NCBI GenBank assembly: GCA_963556145.1
Contig: OY744465.1
Coordinates: 3,472,001-3,536,000 of the forward strand
DNA: 64,000 nt
Direction of reading: 5' to 3'
Source: Hygrocybe punicea
Lineage: Eukaryota > Basidiomycota > Agaricomycetes > Agaricales > Hygrophoraceae
The translations under genes were made by a program, and so were the position numbers. Of the stretch, positions 23,501-36,789 are shown one piece after another (position 1 is the stretch's first letter; every line of letters starts with the position of its first letter). The notes under the pieces were generated by a model, which made no database searches, was not told the DNA's origin, and saw nothing but the letters and a program-made list of their open reading frames with translations.

Positions 23501-23940
23501 TTGGACAGCTCAAGAAATGCCGGTAAAAATGCCAGGTAAAGCTGTCCTGTTTCAAAGGTGGGGATGCTGCTCACAATTTACATTACCAACAGCAGTCAAC
23601 CTTTGCAATGATCTACACATCGCAAATAGGCTTCATGTATTGAACAAGTAACAAATATATATATAATACATGTGTCAAAACATCCCAACATGACATAACA
23701 ACATGAGACTCTACCCATACCTATTAATAGTTCGGTGCTCACGAAGAATGCATTCAACATTTGGCAGAGAAGGCAGATGAGGTATTGCGATGTCAGGAAT
23801 ATACATGAGTGGGAAGTAGTAGGAAGATCCTCCTGGCTATTTACAATGGTGTTTCAGGTCTGTGGAAGGTATTGGTAAATCTGTGTGAATGATGATATCA
23901 GTGTATATACATGCTGGTGAGGCAATTTATCGTACCTGAG
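23501..23940. other. Intergenic, nothing recognised
   Basis: AT-rich region between convergent genes. 23655-23670 is a short TA repeat. No open frame with recognisable content. Confidence 0.4.
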
Positions 23941-26900
23941 TCTTCCCTCCAATGACATTTCACAGGGGGTGTGGGGGGACGGGGTGATCCAGCGAAATCA
24001 CTATACACTGCTTCACTGCCAGATGAGATGTCCATTTGATCATCATCCTCTCCCTCCTCACTGTCCACACTCTGTTCGTTTGACTTCTCCACCTTCTCAG
24101 TTGGTTCCTCCTCCTCTTCGTCCTCCTCCTGTGCCCCATCCCCATCCGCCTCGTCCTCCTCCTCCTGCACCTCCCCCTCCTCCTCCTCCCCCTCCTCCTG
24201 CAGCTCCCCCTCCTCCTCCCACTCGCCCTGCTCCCCCCCTTCTTCTTCTGCTGCTTCCCCTCGTCACTGTCCACATCTTCCTCATTTGACATATGAAGCG
24301 ACCCAATCAGACTGTCCTCATACCACCAAGCTCCGTCATTTGAATTTCCTACCTGCTCAGGTGGATCCTCCTCATCCTCCTCATCCTCCTCATCCAGGCC
24401 AGCCATGTCCATTTCTTCTCCCGCATCTTCCCCAGCCACGTCAGCTGAATTTCCCACCATTACAGGTGGATCCTCTTCCCTCTCAGCATCGACAGCCATG
24501 TCATTTGAACATCCAACTGTTGGAGGTGGATCCTGGTTCTCCTCAGTTGCAATGTCCTCTACAACTGCATCCACTGAATTTCCCACCTTCCTAAATTGAT
24601 CATCCATCTCTTCCTCACCATCGGTGCCCTTCCCTTTGTCGTGCTCATTGTCTTTCCTCTTGTCCCGTGTATCCGTGTTATCCTGTACCTCACACCTTCA
24701 CCAGTAGTTGCGTTGACTAGCAGAATTGGATGAGGTGGAAAATCTAAGCATTCAACAAGAATGGGACTGATGGGTTCTACCGGACATGTCTGAATGTGTA
24801 TTTTGGGGCCGGTGCAGAAGAATTCCAATGGTGGGGTCTGAAGAAGCTCATTCAGCTTTGGCACCAAATCTGGCCAATCATTTTGAAAATGTCGGCAGAC
24901 CGCTGACTCGACAGCTTTCACTGTGCAATGTGCTGGTGCCATCACAAGCCCATCCTTGTCCCATTTATACCCAACAATCGCAGCAGATAGTTCCAAAAGA
25001 CTTCGTTGGGAAATGTAAGAGGGGCTGATCCAGTGGTCTTCCATGAAGACAACAAAATGTTCTGCAAACCAGATTTGGAAACGTCTATATCTGCATCATG
25101 CAATATTCTGTTCCTCACAAATTTCAGCCGATATGGTATGGTTGTAGGACGTCCTGTTGATGATATTAGCAAGCTCGATCAGGTTTCCCACAATTACAAG
25201 GTCGAGGAAGCTGTCTTTGGTTTCGATCTTGGGCATATGAGACTTGGTGAAGACAGTAGCTGTGCAGTGAGCATTTTAATCTTCTGGAGTTTGTAAACAT
25301 CGCCCAAAGTAGCTCATATGATGATTCGTGGTTGCCCGTGAAGTACTCAATCCACATGGTGAGAAGTTGGCAGAGAAATGTACATGTCACATTATGCTCT
25401 GTGTTTGTGATGGTATGACTCATCATGAAAGTATGGATAATCCCATAACAGGTATCCCGTATAGTTGACGTCGCATAGAGATAACGCCCATTGACAATGG
25501 AGTGCTCTACACCGAGGACATAATGTGGGATGCATGGCCTCATGTCACTGTGTGTTTCAGCACACATCTCAGTGGTCACAGATATATTCCCACTTACAGC
25601 ACAGAACCCTTGGTGAGCAGTAATCCTTCTGCTTCCCACAAGCCTTTCCCACTATGTTTTCTCGGCTCCCACTCCTGAGGATAGGCCTTGTTAGTGGCAA
25701 GATTGCCAGCCTTGCGATCCCATTCGGCATCCCTTCGAGGCCTCATGAGGACCCAGTACTTTGTGCCAGTCCTGACAATAACCACCGTGCCAAAGCCATC
25801 ATCGTCTACGTGTGTCCAAGAAATGGCACAAGCTGTTGCCGCCGTTCCCCAAGCAAAATTGTCGTTTAAAGGCTGCTCGTGGATAAACCCCAGTTGGCCC
25901 CGGGTTTCATGCCAAGCAACCTCAGATGATGACAGGGACCTTTTCACAAATAGACAGATAAATGATGTGTTCGATCTTCAAAACAAGGTTGCTCACCGAA
26001 ATTTTGGAGTGGGTCCAACGTCATATGACCCATGGGAAGGTCAAGGAAATTGAAAACCCTTTTGTTGTCAGGGTCAAGCACAACCTGATATAATGTTTCC
26101 AATGTGCCAGGTTTGTTCATATTCTTGATGTTAGGCACCAATCACAATTCAGCAACTAACAAAGGCACTTTAGTCGCTATGCCCAGACATCACTCCAGAA
26201 ACGGACCTTGCACTGAACGAATGGACAACAAAGACCCCAATGTCTCCAAACCTTCCCTATCAAACTCCACTGTTTCTACAGGGGAATTGAGCACGGGGAT
26301 GTGACAATGATGAAAGATTCCTTGAATTGTTGCAGCATCCATTGACTTGAAGATGTTCCATTCCACCATGAACACACATGACGCATGAGGATCATGGCAG
26401 CCAATGTGGAGGAACCCCATCAATGTAACTGGATCAGATCATTTCATGTTTCCCATAACAATGCATGTTCCACTTTTGCCTGTATCATGCTTACCAGTTA
26501 ACAATCAAACAGTACAAAATCAGACATCAACATACAACGATGGATGGTGAATGGTGCACATGCTCAATGGGTTCATGTACAGCATCACCATCATACATCA
26601 TGAGATGAACACCCTCTGATGCTCGCTTTATGAATCATCAGTGGGGTGGCATGTCATCAAACAACAAAAGACACACAATGGGTGCTGGATGGCTGAGCAA
26701 ATCAGGTTCCCCATAATCCTATCAAAATATTCATTAATGACAAATGACATGGTCTTGAATCACTTACATCTCCGGTAAGGTTGATGATTACGTTCACTTT
26801 CTCTGGTGCTTTCTTATAGTCGTCGTTGTCATTGTTGTTGTTGTCATCTTCATCCTCAGGATCATCACGTTTCTTGGACTTGGGATAACTTCTTGTCGAC

Positions 26901-28866
26901 CAGCAAGTGGATCTTTTCTTCCTCCGATATGACCTCCCCGGCACGACCACGACTTTCTCTTCCTTTAGGACTTTCTCTGCCTTCTGCTTCTCCTTGCCTT
27001 TTGAAGAGTCCCCAACTTTGTCCAATATTTTGGCCTGGCTTCGGGTCAACATAGAGCTCTGTCCACATGCAGCAAGCTCCTTCAATGGTCCACCCCTCTT
27101 CTTCTTGTTAATTTTCAATTGAAGCGGTTCATCATTGCTGGAAAGAGGGTTGCCTGATGTAGGCTTGTCATCCTCGGCACTTTTTCCCTGCGGGCCTTTT
27201 TCTGCCTTAGGGTCTACTGGAACATTTTGTTTCAGTGCGACCATAAGCTGACTAGCAGAGTTGGTCAGGTCCTCCACTTCCTTATCTTGCAACATCTGTT
27301 GTCAGTCCCAGTGATAAATGTAGAGACGGGCAGCATATCTTACTGTCAAAACAAAACCAACTAAAGTCCTGTTCTGTTCCCTGGACACTGTCCTCCAACA
27401 AATCGTATTCTTGGAGGAATACATTCAGCTCCTGCATTGCTGAAGATCCTAAACATATTCTTGTAATGGCCCTCCAAAGCACCCTCTCCGTTTCGGCAAG
27501 GAATGGAGGCCTTTCATTCTCCAAGGCAAATATGATCTTTTCCTTATGTCAACTACATCCAAGCTGGCACAAATAATGGACTCACTGTCATGAGAGATGG
27601 CTGTGCATGAGCTTCATGATTGAAATGTTGTGGGAGAAGAGTAATTATGGGTGACAGTGTGAGGCTTAGGTGGAAATAGATTTCTCATCTGATCATACAT
27701 TAAACCTCCGAAAGACTTGGTGGTGAGGGAATTGACAAATGAGTCTTGCAATGGTAGATCAACACTCTTGGCCGTCCTGAAACCATTTGCGGCAGGTGTA
27801 ATGTGATTGTAATGCAATCCCAACCTCTGTAGCTTCTCCACCCATAATGTGAAGTCGCAGTCTACATATGAGTTGCCCTGTTTTTGTACAAAGTCTGACA
27901 CACATTTCACATAGAACATACGTCACATACCTGGCCAAACCAAGTGAATGAGAATGCCAGAAGCTCTAGATCGAGGAGGATCTGGTTGACATTGGAGGAT
28001 TTGGGGTTGTCAGATGCATGGTAAAGGATCCAGAGGCTCATTTCTACTTCTTTTTGGGCTGGTGTCAAGTGTGCTGGTAGAGCGACTGCAAAGATAGGGA
28101 TGGTGTCCATACTGGACACCAATTTCTGCGGCACTGCCACGGCTGAAACACTCACCACTTCTTGATCTTGTTGCATGATTAATAGACTTTTGCATGTCAT
28201 ATGAAGCTTCATGATCGGCTTACTCCAGTCTCTGTAGAGCTTTGAGACAGTGTGCAAATGTCACCTCAAAATGCCTTCTCAAATGTGAATGGTTAACTCA
28301 CCTTGGTCAACTTCTCACTCATCTGTGGTTTCGCTGATCTCTGAATTACTTTGAAACTTGGATGATGGGGCAGCCCAACAGTGTCCATGAGCTTATCTAG
28401 CAGGGTATAGCAAAGGATTGAGTGAGCCGCTACGAGGAGGTCATTCCGATACACAGTAGTCCACCTTACCACATCACACATTGCAGAGCCATCAGCATTT
28501 GGATGATTTGGCCTTTACGTGAGATTTCACCTGTGGGATTCACATAATCCAATTGCTTTGCCAGGGCCTAGCAGACAAGTTGACTGTCAATGTTACAAGG
28601 TGGGAGATTTGATGCACCATCACAGCCAAGGTGGACGGTGTGTTTCCTAGAGCAGACTGATTGCCAATTAAGGTTACGATAGTCTTCTCAAGTGAATCTT
28701 CAGCAAGAGGCATGCCATTGACCCACGGGAAGTCCTGGAACACATTCATGCTTTGGAAATCACTGCCAGACATGACAGAGGCATGTAGAGAAGCGATTGA
28801 CGGTGAAGAGGTGCTTGCTGATGAGGACATTGGCAAAATGTTCAATTTGAGTGTATCTGAGAGCAA
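23940..28866 (-). CDS. Long multi-exon protein with a JmjC-like part, Lys-rich region and acidic tail
   Basis: I read one minus-strand gene from an ATG near 28866. Exons in 28866-27300 encode an unknown N-terminal region. The 27282-27524 exon joins in frame to MLQDKEVEDL through a GTAAGA...CAACAG intron. The Lys-rich region (27295-26760) contains KSKKRDDPEDEDDN and ends INLTGD. The cupin/JmjC-like part (26423-25166) has HVDDDGFGTVV, TGTKYWVLMRP and, after a GTAAGT...ACACAG intron, DMRPCIPHYVL and YATSTIRDTCYGIIHTFMM. The tail (24607-23940) is Glu/Asp-rich, with the unit DPPxxVGNSxD repeated. JmjC proteins are Fe(II)/2-oxoglutarate enzymes; the HxD pair is seen, but the whole metal site is not verified. 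Two TGA codons near 26635 need an intron or mark decay. It could be two genes. Confidence 0.5.
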
Positions 28867-29225
28867 TTTAAGAGAGGCTGAGGCTAGATGGTAAAGGTGC
28901 AGAAGGTATAAAAAAATGACACGTCAACTGTGATCACATGTGCCAGTGTGACCACATCACGTGAATTGCCTGGTAAGTACACACTTAAGTACACATTTCG
29001 AATTGACAGAGTTGTCAATGTGACAGAGTTGTCAATGTAAAGCCAGGGAAATTCTCCAGACAATGTCTAGATATTTGACAGCTGAAATTCATAGGTCTTC
29101 ATTGTCTGTGAATGAGGATAATGAGATTTAGTTCCACACAGAGGTTTCTGATTACAGTCGTACAAAGCATGCAACGGTAGCTGTTGTACTTTCACGTTAG
29201 GATGATATCTCCCTTGGCACTATAG

Positions 29226-30891
29226 CTAATTCCATCTCCATTCCTGTGATGCCTGAAACTCTGCATTCATCTCCCTTGCAAACACATTGTGTTGGCTCCA
29301 GGTGGGCTTGTCAATCTTGAGACGGTCATGTACCATGTTTCGCATATAATGCGCCATGCATATTCTTTCACTGCCCTCCCATCTGCCTACACTGTGACTG
29401 AGAACCTTGCCACAAATTTTGATGACGGTTCCTGGTGAATAAGAGAACATAGCATCCAACTCAGGGATGGCTAGTTCCACGTTCATATGTGACCCACAAC
29501 TCGCCAGCAAATCATACCATTCTGGACACCCTCCAGCACTCTGTGTCGAGTTGTAATCCTGTTAACGATAATGGCGATTCCAGTGTAAACAGATGTCCAC
29601 TCCTTAGCATTTTCGTGTGTTTCCACGTTCTCGATCGTTTTGCCATCCCAGATTTTCATCACAGCCTGTGTACAATGACTGATGGGTTAATGCAGTAATT
29701 GTGTTGAAGATCAGCTCACTGGGTTCTATTGCAGCCATCCACATGGTGGCTTCAGTTGTTCGAAGAGTTGTCGACGTGATCAACCTATCGGTAAGTCACT
29801 GAAAAAAACAGCCGGTCAGCTCATGTAAATAAGACGACTAACTAAAGGTGTTACCTCTATACCCTGAGCAAACCATGCTGCAGCAAAATCCACTGATCCT
29901 GGGTGAAATCGTGGGTTTGGAGGTGGAAAGAAAATGTTTGGATCTTTCCTCCCTAGCAGATCTTTCCCTTTCTCAACTTTTTTGAGGGACTCGGAATAGG
30001 ATTCTTCCACAATTTTGGTTATCATTTCGGAACTGACATTCAATTCCTCCTGTGTTGCAGTGGGTACTGTTAAAAACCATATTTTCAGGGGGGGCAAGTG
30101 ACTCACAATACATCTTGGAGTTACAACATCAGGTAGATACCAGACCAAAATTGAACCACACGTGTGAATTACTGTCGCTGGTTCATTCACATGTCCGATG
30201 TGAATCTCCTGAAAAAACCTGAGTAGTTTTTCATTGTCAGCATCTGAAGTCTCCTTGATATTCTTCACTCGATTTGCCAGTCTATTCACATCCAAGGGCA
30301 CAATTACTTTGCGGCAAGATGTCAGTCTAAATATGCCGACTTTCATGGCAGCAACGTACTAGGGTTCAAAATCGTGGCTGCCACAGTGAGAAGAACCCTT
30401 TCCAGTTCAGATTCTGAGACCATTTCCAACTCTGAGAATGTTTCAGAATCTAGGGATGAATCTCCCAAGACCTTGCTAACTGGAAGCTGATCCCTCAGCA
30501 TCATCAAACGCGACCTGCAAAATATGTAAGATATGACATTGAAGCAGCATGGGTCTGACCTCAGCCGTTTGCATTCCTCTACAGGAGACTTCGGAGGGCA
30601 CATGCCCGACTTCCTATAATATGATGTAGTGTTTGAGAGGATTCTTCTCAGCCTCATCCACATGTGTTTCTTTAGATTCAGAGCCAGACCACAATCCATT
30701 GTTTTCATGTTGACAGAAAGCAAGGCTTCCATTGCCTTGGATTGTGCATTCTTTGAGGGGATTCTGTCTGCGTACATAATGGTTGAGAATTGAGATTGGT
30801 TGAGAATTGAGAAGGATGGTTTCATTACACATGGTGGCCTTGAGGCGGTATAATTTAACATGGGGTTATGGTTAGAACTTTTAGCATTCAA
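29226..30891 (-). pseudogene. TET/JBP-like 2-oxoglutarate/Fe(II) dioxygenase gene, probably degraded
   Basis: The minus-strand N-terminal part (30891-29816) contains HTCGSILVWYLPDVV and FHPGSVDFAAAWFAQG, segments I associate with the expanded fungal TET/JBP family. The C-terminal part (about 29560-29226) contains GGCPEWYDLLASCGSH, FSYSPGTVIKICG, VLSHSVG and ERICMAHYMRN, i.e. the second metal His and the Arg that binds 2-oxoglutarate. By alignment with the copy at 63652-63993, the HxD His position is occupied by a stop codon (TAA) near 29577, so I call it inactive unless an intron covers it. TET/JBP enzymes oxidise 5-methylcytosine or thymine in DNA; in basidiomycetes they are known to be associated with KDZ transposons. 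Confidence 0.6.
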
Positions 30892-31119
30892 TAATTCGTT
30901 GCATACAGTGATTTCACCAATTCACATGCACAACTGACTGTGAAATAAAACACATAGAACAAACAATCTCAATCCTAAGCAGATTCAGTTTATATGTATA
31001 CAGAACACGCAAGTTTACAAGCTGATTGATACCTGTGCCATTTTGTGAATGATAGAATAATCAAAAGTACAATGAGACTTACTTGTCTTGATGTCAACAA
31101 GGCCGCCAGGCCCGCTACA

Positions 31120-31600
31120 AGCAGGTTGCCTGGCAAGGAAGTCCAGGGGATTCACCCACCCTTTCATTCCAGGTTGACCAGTAGCAGCAGGCGCCTATAT
31201 CAGGGGACTGGCCACCACTGGGTGGGCATGCACTGATGCCACAACTCGTGCCAATGGAGAAGTTGTCTGAAACAAGTAAAATTGTCAGCAGGGCTGTACC
31301 CCGACATAAAGCAGCTACAATAAGTGAATCACTACTACAAGACCACACATACCGGCTGTGAGTCAACATGTCAACACAGGCAATATTAAACTGCAAAGAC
31401 ACACACCGTGGTTGCAACCAGGTACACCACCAGGCCCGCTGCAAGGAGGTTGCCTGGCAAGGAAATCAGGGGGATTCACCTGCCCTTTCATTCCAGGTTG
31501 ACCAGCAGCAGCAAGTGCCCATTTCTGAGGACCAGCCACCACCGGTTGGGCACACACTGATGCTACAATTAATCCCGGTGGACAACATGTCAGAAAGCTG
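31120..31600 (+). repeat. Tandem duplication, two diverged copies of about 170 bp
   Basis: 31120-31275 and 31440-31600 share GGTTGCCTGGCAAGGAA, ACCCTTTCATTCCAGGTTG and CACTGATGC. The second copy is open as Gln/Pro-rich sequence (PALSFQVDQQQQVPISE). No function recognised. Confidence 0.6.
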
Positions 31601-31679
31601 TAGAAGATCAATCGCAGTGATAAACCATCAGTTACTTACCAATATTCTAAATCAATGGAAGTCAGCGGAGATATAACAA

Positions 31680-32955
31680 ACCACTCACCATTCAGGTAGG
31701 AGAATGAGATATAATGCCAAATGCATAGCATCCCAGAATGCGAGATTGTTGCCTGGTACAACAATCTCACAGTGTGGGATGAACAATGATGAGGCGGAAA
31801 ACAACGAATGAGGGAAAAAATAATTCAATGAGTGCTTGTGATTGGTTGTATTTTTTCACGTGACAAATGTGGTTGTGGTTCATCACGTGAAGTTAATTCA
31901 CTCACATGATGTGGCCAAGTTTGGATGGTGACGTCCAAATGTGACATCACAGGTGTGACTCGTCACCGTCCAAATTTATATACAGGCTGGGAACGTTGTA
32001 AATGGCACTGTTGTAGAGAAATGTAATTAGAACGATGTGAAAATTGTCAATAAAATTCATAATCTGGCTAGGAAGGTTGTGAATGGCACTTTGTTATGAA
32101 GACATTTAATTACAGTGTCACTTCCAAATAATGTACACCAGTGCCTTGAATTCAACTGCATTTGTACACGGTGTGCTGAGCAAGAACATTCACAAATTGG
32201 ACTGAAGATCAAAGAATGTAGCAGACCTGTAGCAAAACTAGTGGCTAGGTGAATGAAATATCCCATACACATTGTAGAGACTCAACATTCCCCTAAGTCC
32301 GTATCGTTGATATAACATGAATCCAGACGAACCCGACACCTCCAATCGATTCCCATTCCAACCCGACATAACCCGACGTGATGTGACCCGACGTATGCCG
32401 CTTTGTGATGACCGCTTTTGGACCAAATCCAGCAGCCTCAGAAGCCCTGGAGTTCTAATTATAGGAGATGGATCTCATTGGACTCGATCCCCAACTTCGG
32501 ACTTGCCTTATACACACATCCCCTTGTCCTTTTGGAGATATGTAGTGTTTCAAGGTCCAGTCCATAGGACCGGAAAAAAACTGGGAGCCAACCAGACTGA
32601 ACCGAAAAAGACCAGACCACTGGTTGCAGTTGCGCCTGATGTGGGAGGCTGCCGGTTGCGGTTGCCCGATTTGGCCCACCCTTATGCAACCAAGTTGCAA
32701 CCGGCCACAACCGGTTACAACCGGACTTTCCAGTTCACCTCGTAGATAGGGAAATTGTATATTTTTTGGGGGGTTGCAATCTTATGTAGATAATAAAACT
32801 AAGGGACAAATTATGTATAATAGAGGGCACAGCACTTTGCCCTGCCCTGCCCAATTCTTGTTGGTGCCAATGGTGCATCTCACCAGTTCAATGTGAGGCC
32901 ATGGCCCTTAACCCGCCGGTTTCCATGACTTGGGGCGCCACATACCTCACACGGG
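31680..32955. other. Intergenic with clustered TGACGTCAC-like and ACCCGAC motifs
   Basis: 31850-31990 has repeated CACGTGA, TGACGTCC and TGACATCAC. 32330-32400 has ACCCGAC repeats, and 32630-32725 has AACCGG repeats. The remainder shows nothing that I can identify; 32317-32745 is open but compositionally driven. Confidence 0.4.
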
Positions 32956-32959
32956 CCAG

Positions 32960-33960
32960 ACATGCGTCAATTGACGCGGTTGTCACCCTTGCAAGGTAGA
33001 TGGGGGGCCATCCTCATTGCCATCCTCGTTGGATGTGGGGCCATCATTGGTTGGGCTGTTGGTGTCCAATGGGGCTGGCCGTTGGGGGGACTGGCGGTGC
33101 TTGTCCAGTGGGGCCATCCCTGTTGGCCCTTTCCACGTTCTTCTTCAGGGTTGTGGGCTGCACCCTGTAACCTCGCAAACGCAACGCCAACGTCAGATTG
33201 ACATGGCCATACTTGTTTGTGAGGTTGGATGGGGGGTCACGAGCCTGCACCTGGCCCTTGGCCCACCATTGGTGCATCTCGTCACTTTGTGTTGACGTTG
33301 GCGAGGGTGAGGGCAAGGGCAAGGGCGAGGTCCATGTCCGTGTCCATCCGTTGTCAGAGACGTTGTCATGTAGTTAGTAACACAGAATAACAGAATAAAA
33401 ACATAAAAAAATACCTAATGCAGTTGACAACACTTTTGTTGTGGGCGACTCTCCATGCTATCTTCGTTGTCATTGTCACTGTGCACCAAGCCCGCAGCCG
33501 CTAGTTTCGACGTTCGAGGCCAATGGTTGAAAAACCGCGGCGCGCTCCTGCGTGGTGTTGAGGGCGTCCGGGGAGGCATTCTTGGTGTGAATTATCGCTG
33601 TTGTGTTTGCCATTGTTGTTGCTATACTTGTTGAGGTGGTGGGAGAGTGGGAGAGTGGTGATGAAATGTGATCACATGTGCTTTTACCACCTGCCGCCCC
33701 ATGTATCTTTTTGTTTCTCTCTGTTTATTTCATGTAATATGTAGATTAATTTATAAACAGTAGTATAATAATAAGAATCAATCTATGATATGTAAAAAAA
33801 TCTGCATGAAAAGATGGTGGGATAGAGTAGTCATGCTCATCGTTGATGACGACGAGCACATGTGCCTGTAAGTGATGGGCGATGGCAACAGTGATGGGAA
33901 AGCCCAAGCCCATCAGTGCCCATGTTCCTGACCGGATGAACTGGTTATTACTGTATATAG
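32960..33960. mobile_element. Diverged relative of the 8-bp-duplication element (fragment)
   Basis: 33480-33560 matches 16815-16900 (GTGCRCCAAGCCCGC then GGTTGAAAA), and 33700-33860 matches the terminal arm at 17785-17940 (CCATGTATC, TTTGTTTCT, CTGCATGAAAAGATGG). Ends and target duplication are not identifiable. The fragment shows that the 14255-18180 element belongs to a repeated family. Confidence 0.55.
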
Positions 33961-35740
33961 GACATTACTAACTACAATGACTCTAAGTATTTCTAAATTT
34001 TCAGTAGTGAAGACCGGTCCAGACCTGGTGCAAAACCAGTCTGGACTGGTTTAGGTTGAAACCGGTTTTAACCAGTTAATAGACTGGAAAAAACCAAATG
34101 CAACTGGTTTCCATCAGTCCAGTCTGGTTTTGTCAGTTTTTGGAGTGTTAGGCAACCGGTCCAGTCCCGGTTAATGTCCAAAAATGGCAAAAAATCGGAC
34201 CAGACCGGACTTTAAAACACTAGAGATATGTAGGAGATTTTAGATCTTTTTCTTGGACATTCATTTTTCCCTCCATTTTCCTGTCTCGCTTTGCAACCCC
34301 CCTTTCCACATCCCCATTCCATCTTCTCTTTGTAGTTTCGATCGGCCGAAATAGACATGTCCAAAAGTAGACTACTCACTCATGTACTATAAAAATGGTC
34401 CCCGATGACCATACAAAAGAGAGATACCCTTAGTCCCCATTTTCCTTATAGTCAGAAGCATCTTTTAATCCCTTCACAAGCTCGTCCTAGTAGCCCTTAG
34501 ACTTTTATAGTTCACGTCATCGTCTTTATCTTTGTTTCTCTACTCGTTCATTGTTTCCGACCTGACCCGACCTGACCCGCCATACCCAACATCGTTGGCA
34601 TTGTCGGGTTCATTGTTATTTACCCGTTTTCATTCCGTTCATCACCAGATTTATCGTTATTTGTCCAGTTTTACATGGCGGCTTATATTTTTACTTCCAT
34701 TTCCACTTTTTACTACTATTCCCGACACTGACTTATCCACCGTCACTTCTATGCTGACACCCCTTGGTTAGGATCTTACTTTATTGTTCCGAAGCCACTC
34801 CAAACCCGCATCTACAATATACGAACATCTTCGTCCACATCAAACATGGGTGGCCAACCTTCTTTCAGGAACAGCATTTCTGCAGGGCCTGCATCTTCCA
34901 ATTGCATCATGCCTGGCCATCGGACAGAATAATGTTCTTGTTCGGTGGCGGCCGCATGAAAATACGCAAATAGATTTCAGGCACATCTCTACACAATCAA
35001 AAGTGGGTTCAGTATAATGTTGTACACAGATGGTGGGTAGCATTCAATGTCATGAACATCAGCAGTTTCACCAGGTGGCATATCAACAAGAACCATCATA
35101 AATATGGCTTTGGAAATTTTCCTGGTACAGCACCCTACCAAGGATACAAGGGAGCTGTCATTTGCTGCAGTGCAAGTGAACATTGAAACACAGAAATATC
35201 GTAGTGTATTAGCATCAAGAGAAATTACCTTGCGGAACATTGATGTTGCGACTCAGGATGTGACGAAATAAGGTGAATTCTGACCAAATAAAAACAAATG
35301 CTCAGGGTGGCATTTGATTTCTAATCGCAAAGATAGAACAATGTGCAACGCTGCTATTGTATCTTCTATGTCAGTCATTTTCCCCACATCATTGAGCATG
35401 TACAACGGTCATAGAAATGCCATGACATCACGCATGTGACATCACGTTTAGCCGTCCAAACATGACATCACGCATGTGACGTCACGTCTGGATGGTTACA
35501 CGTCAAGTTTCGGCGTCACATGTGGACCGGACTCCGCATCACATGATGAAAAAGCATCTCTTTTTTCAATCATCATGTGCATCTCCAAACAACAATCCAA
35601 TATGCCATCTCTTCATCTCCCTGTCCTTTTCACAGTCTCTGGTGAACACACCTACCACAAATCATCAGAAGGTGCCACATCCGTTGAATTTAAATGCAAA
35701 GGTTCATGGTAAATCATCACGTTCAGCATCCTAATCATCA
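33961..35740. other. Intergenic with ACCGGT/CCAGTCTGG-type repeats
   Basis: 34000-34215 consists of degenerate ACCGGTCCAG, CCAGTCTGGTTT and their complements. 34500-34620 has ACCCGACCTGACCCGCC. 35410-35520 has two tandem copies of CATGACATCACGCATGTGAC. No gene that I can support. Confidence 0.45.
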
Positions 35741-35741
35741 C

Positions 35742-35948
35742 TTACTGTGGTATACCAGTGTTTGTTGCATTCTGACAGATGACAGCTCTGCAACCATGCA
35801 ACTTTTGGTCGAACATGATGTTGTCAGTTGCCAGGTGATTGTTAGTCGTCAAGAGCCCACCCTTGATATTCACATAATTTTGTAGGCCACAAAACCGAAT
35901 GAAGAGCAGATACGTGGCTTGATATTTCATGTGCTCGTGTCTTGACAT
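35742..35948 (-). pseudogene. Fragment of an uncharacterised conserved fungal protein
   Basis: The minus-strand frame of 68 residues contains FCGLQNYVNIKGGLLTTNNH, DNIMFDQKLHGCRAV and CQNATNTGIPQ. The combination looks conserved and resembles, from memory, a large Agaricomycete family of unknown function. Flanking frames are not open, so this appears to be one exon or a relic. Confidence 0.35.
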
Positions 35949-36106
35949 ATGGACAAGTCCACATGTGTGGTTTTAGGCCGAAAGAACAATGGTACTCCAC
36001 CATTTCCATGAGGTTAGATGTGACTCCAATTGATACTCAGAAATTATGCCAAAACATCAAATTGGCATTTATTTCGACAACGAGCATGCATCCTGGACAA
36101 CAGATA

Positions 36107-36677
36107 TGTTACATTTCACCCCGATCTAACCCCCGCTTCCGACCCTGTTTCTGACCCCGCATCCCACAATGATGTCATAACCTGGGTCCAGAACATCATC
36201 GATGACAATCAACGACGGTATCCCAATCCATATGATTATCCTCATCACCCGATCACTGCCAACAAATCACCGACGTCACACACACTCATACAAGCACTCA
36301 ACAACACTGCACAGCACAACCACCAGATCAGTTGTCTGCTGACACCAGACCTGCAATACAGCCGCTGGCCACCACATTGGCACCCCAAAATGCGTAGACC
36401 ACGAAGCAAACCAAGACGCCGTTCATCTCGGAGCTTGTCCTCCTCGCAGCCACGCATGACGAAGAAGCCGGCCCTAAAGTCATTTGTTAGTATATAATCA
36501 TGGACATTCATAGTCAGTAATCTTTAAGTTTAGTCTAGCTACTCTTCCCCCGACCGCTACCAGAAACCCAGACTCTCTCCTTCCCTTTATCTTTGTTCAT
36601 ATCCACTTTTCATCTTGAATCATCCTCGTTTGGTTTGTTGTTGCCGGAGTCCGCTATAAGAACAGCGATCTGTAACA
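36107..36677 (+). repeat. 5' LTR of the gypsy element
   Basis: 571 bp, TGTTAC...GTAACA. Differences from the 3' LTR: G/A near 36137, T/C near 36147, two adjacent changes in GTCATA versus GTTGTA near 36175, and T/C six bases before the end. Confidence 0.97.
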
Positions 36678-36789
36678 TAAGACTAAACTTTCTCTACTCC
36701 CTCGACATCAAACCAAAAACAACCTGGAACCTCGACGATATCGAACCCCAGACTCAGACCAGGACGACGAGTATCACCTTGCACCTGAA

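Noticed and set aside
32330..34620. Telomere-like repeats (ACCCGAC, ACCCGCC)
   Set aside because: The units are irregular and do not form the TTAGGG-type array expected of fungal telomeres.
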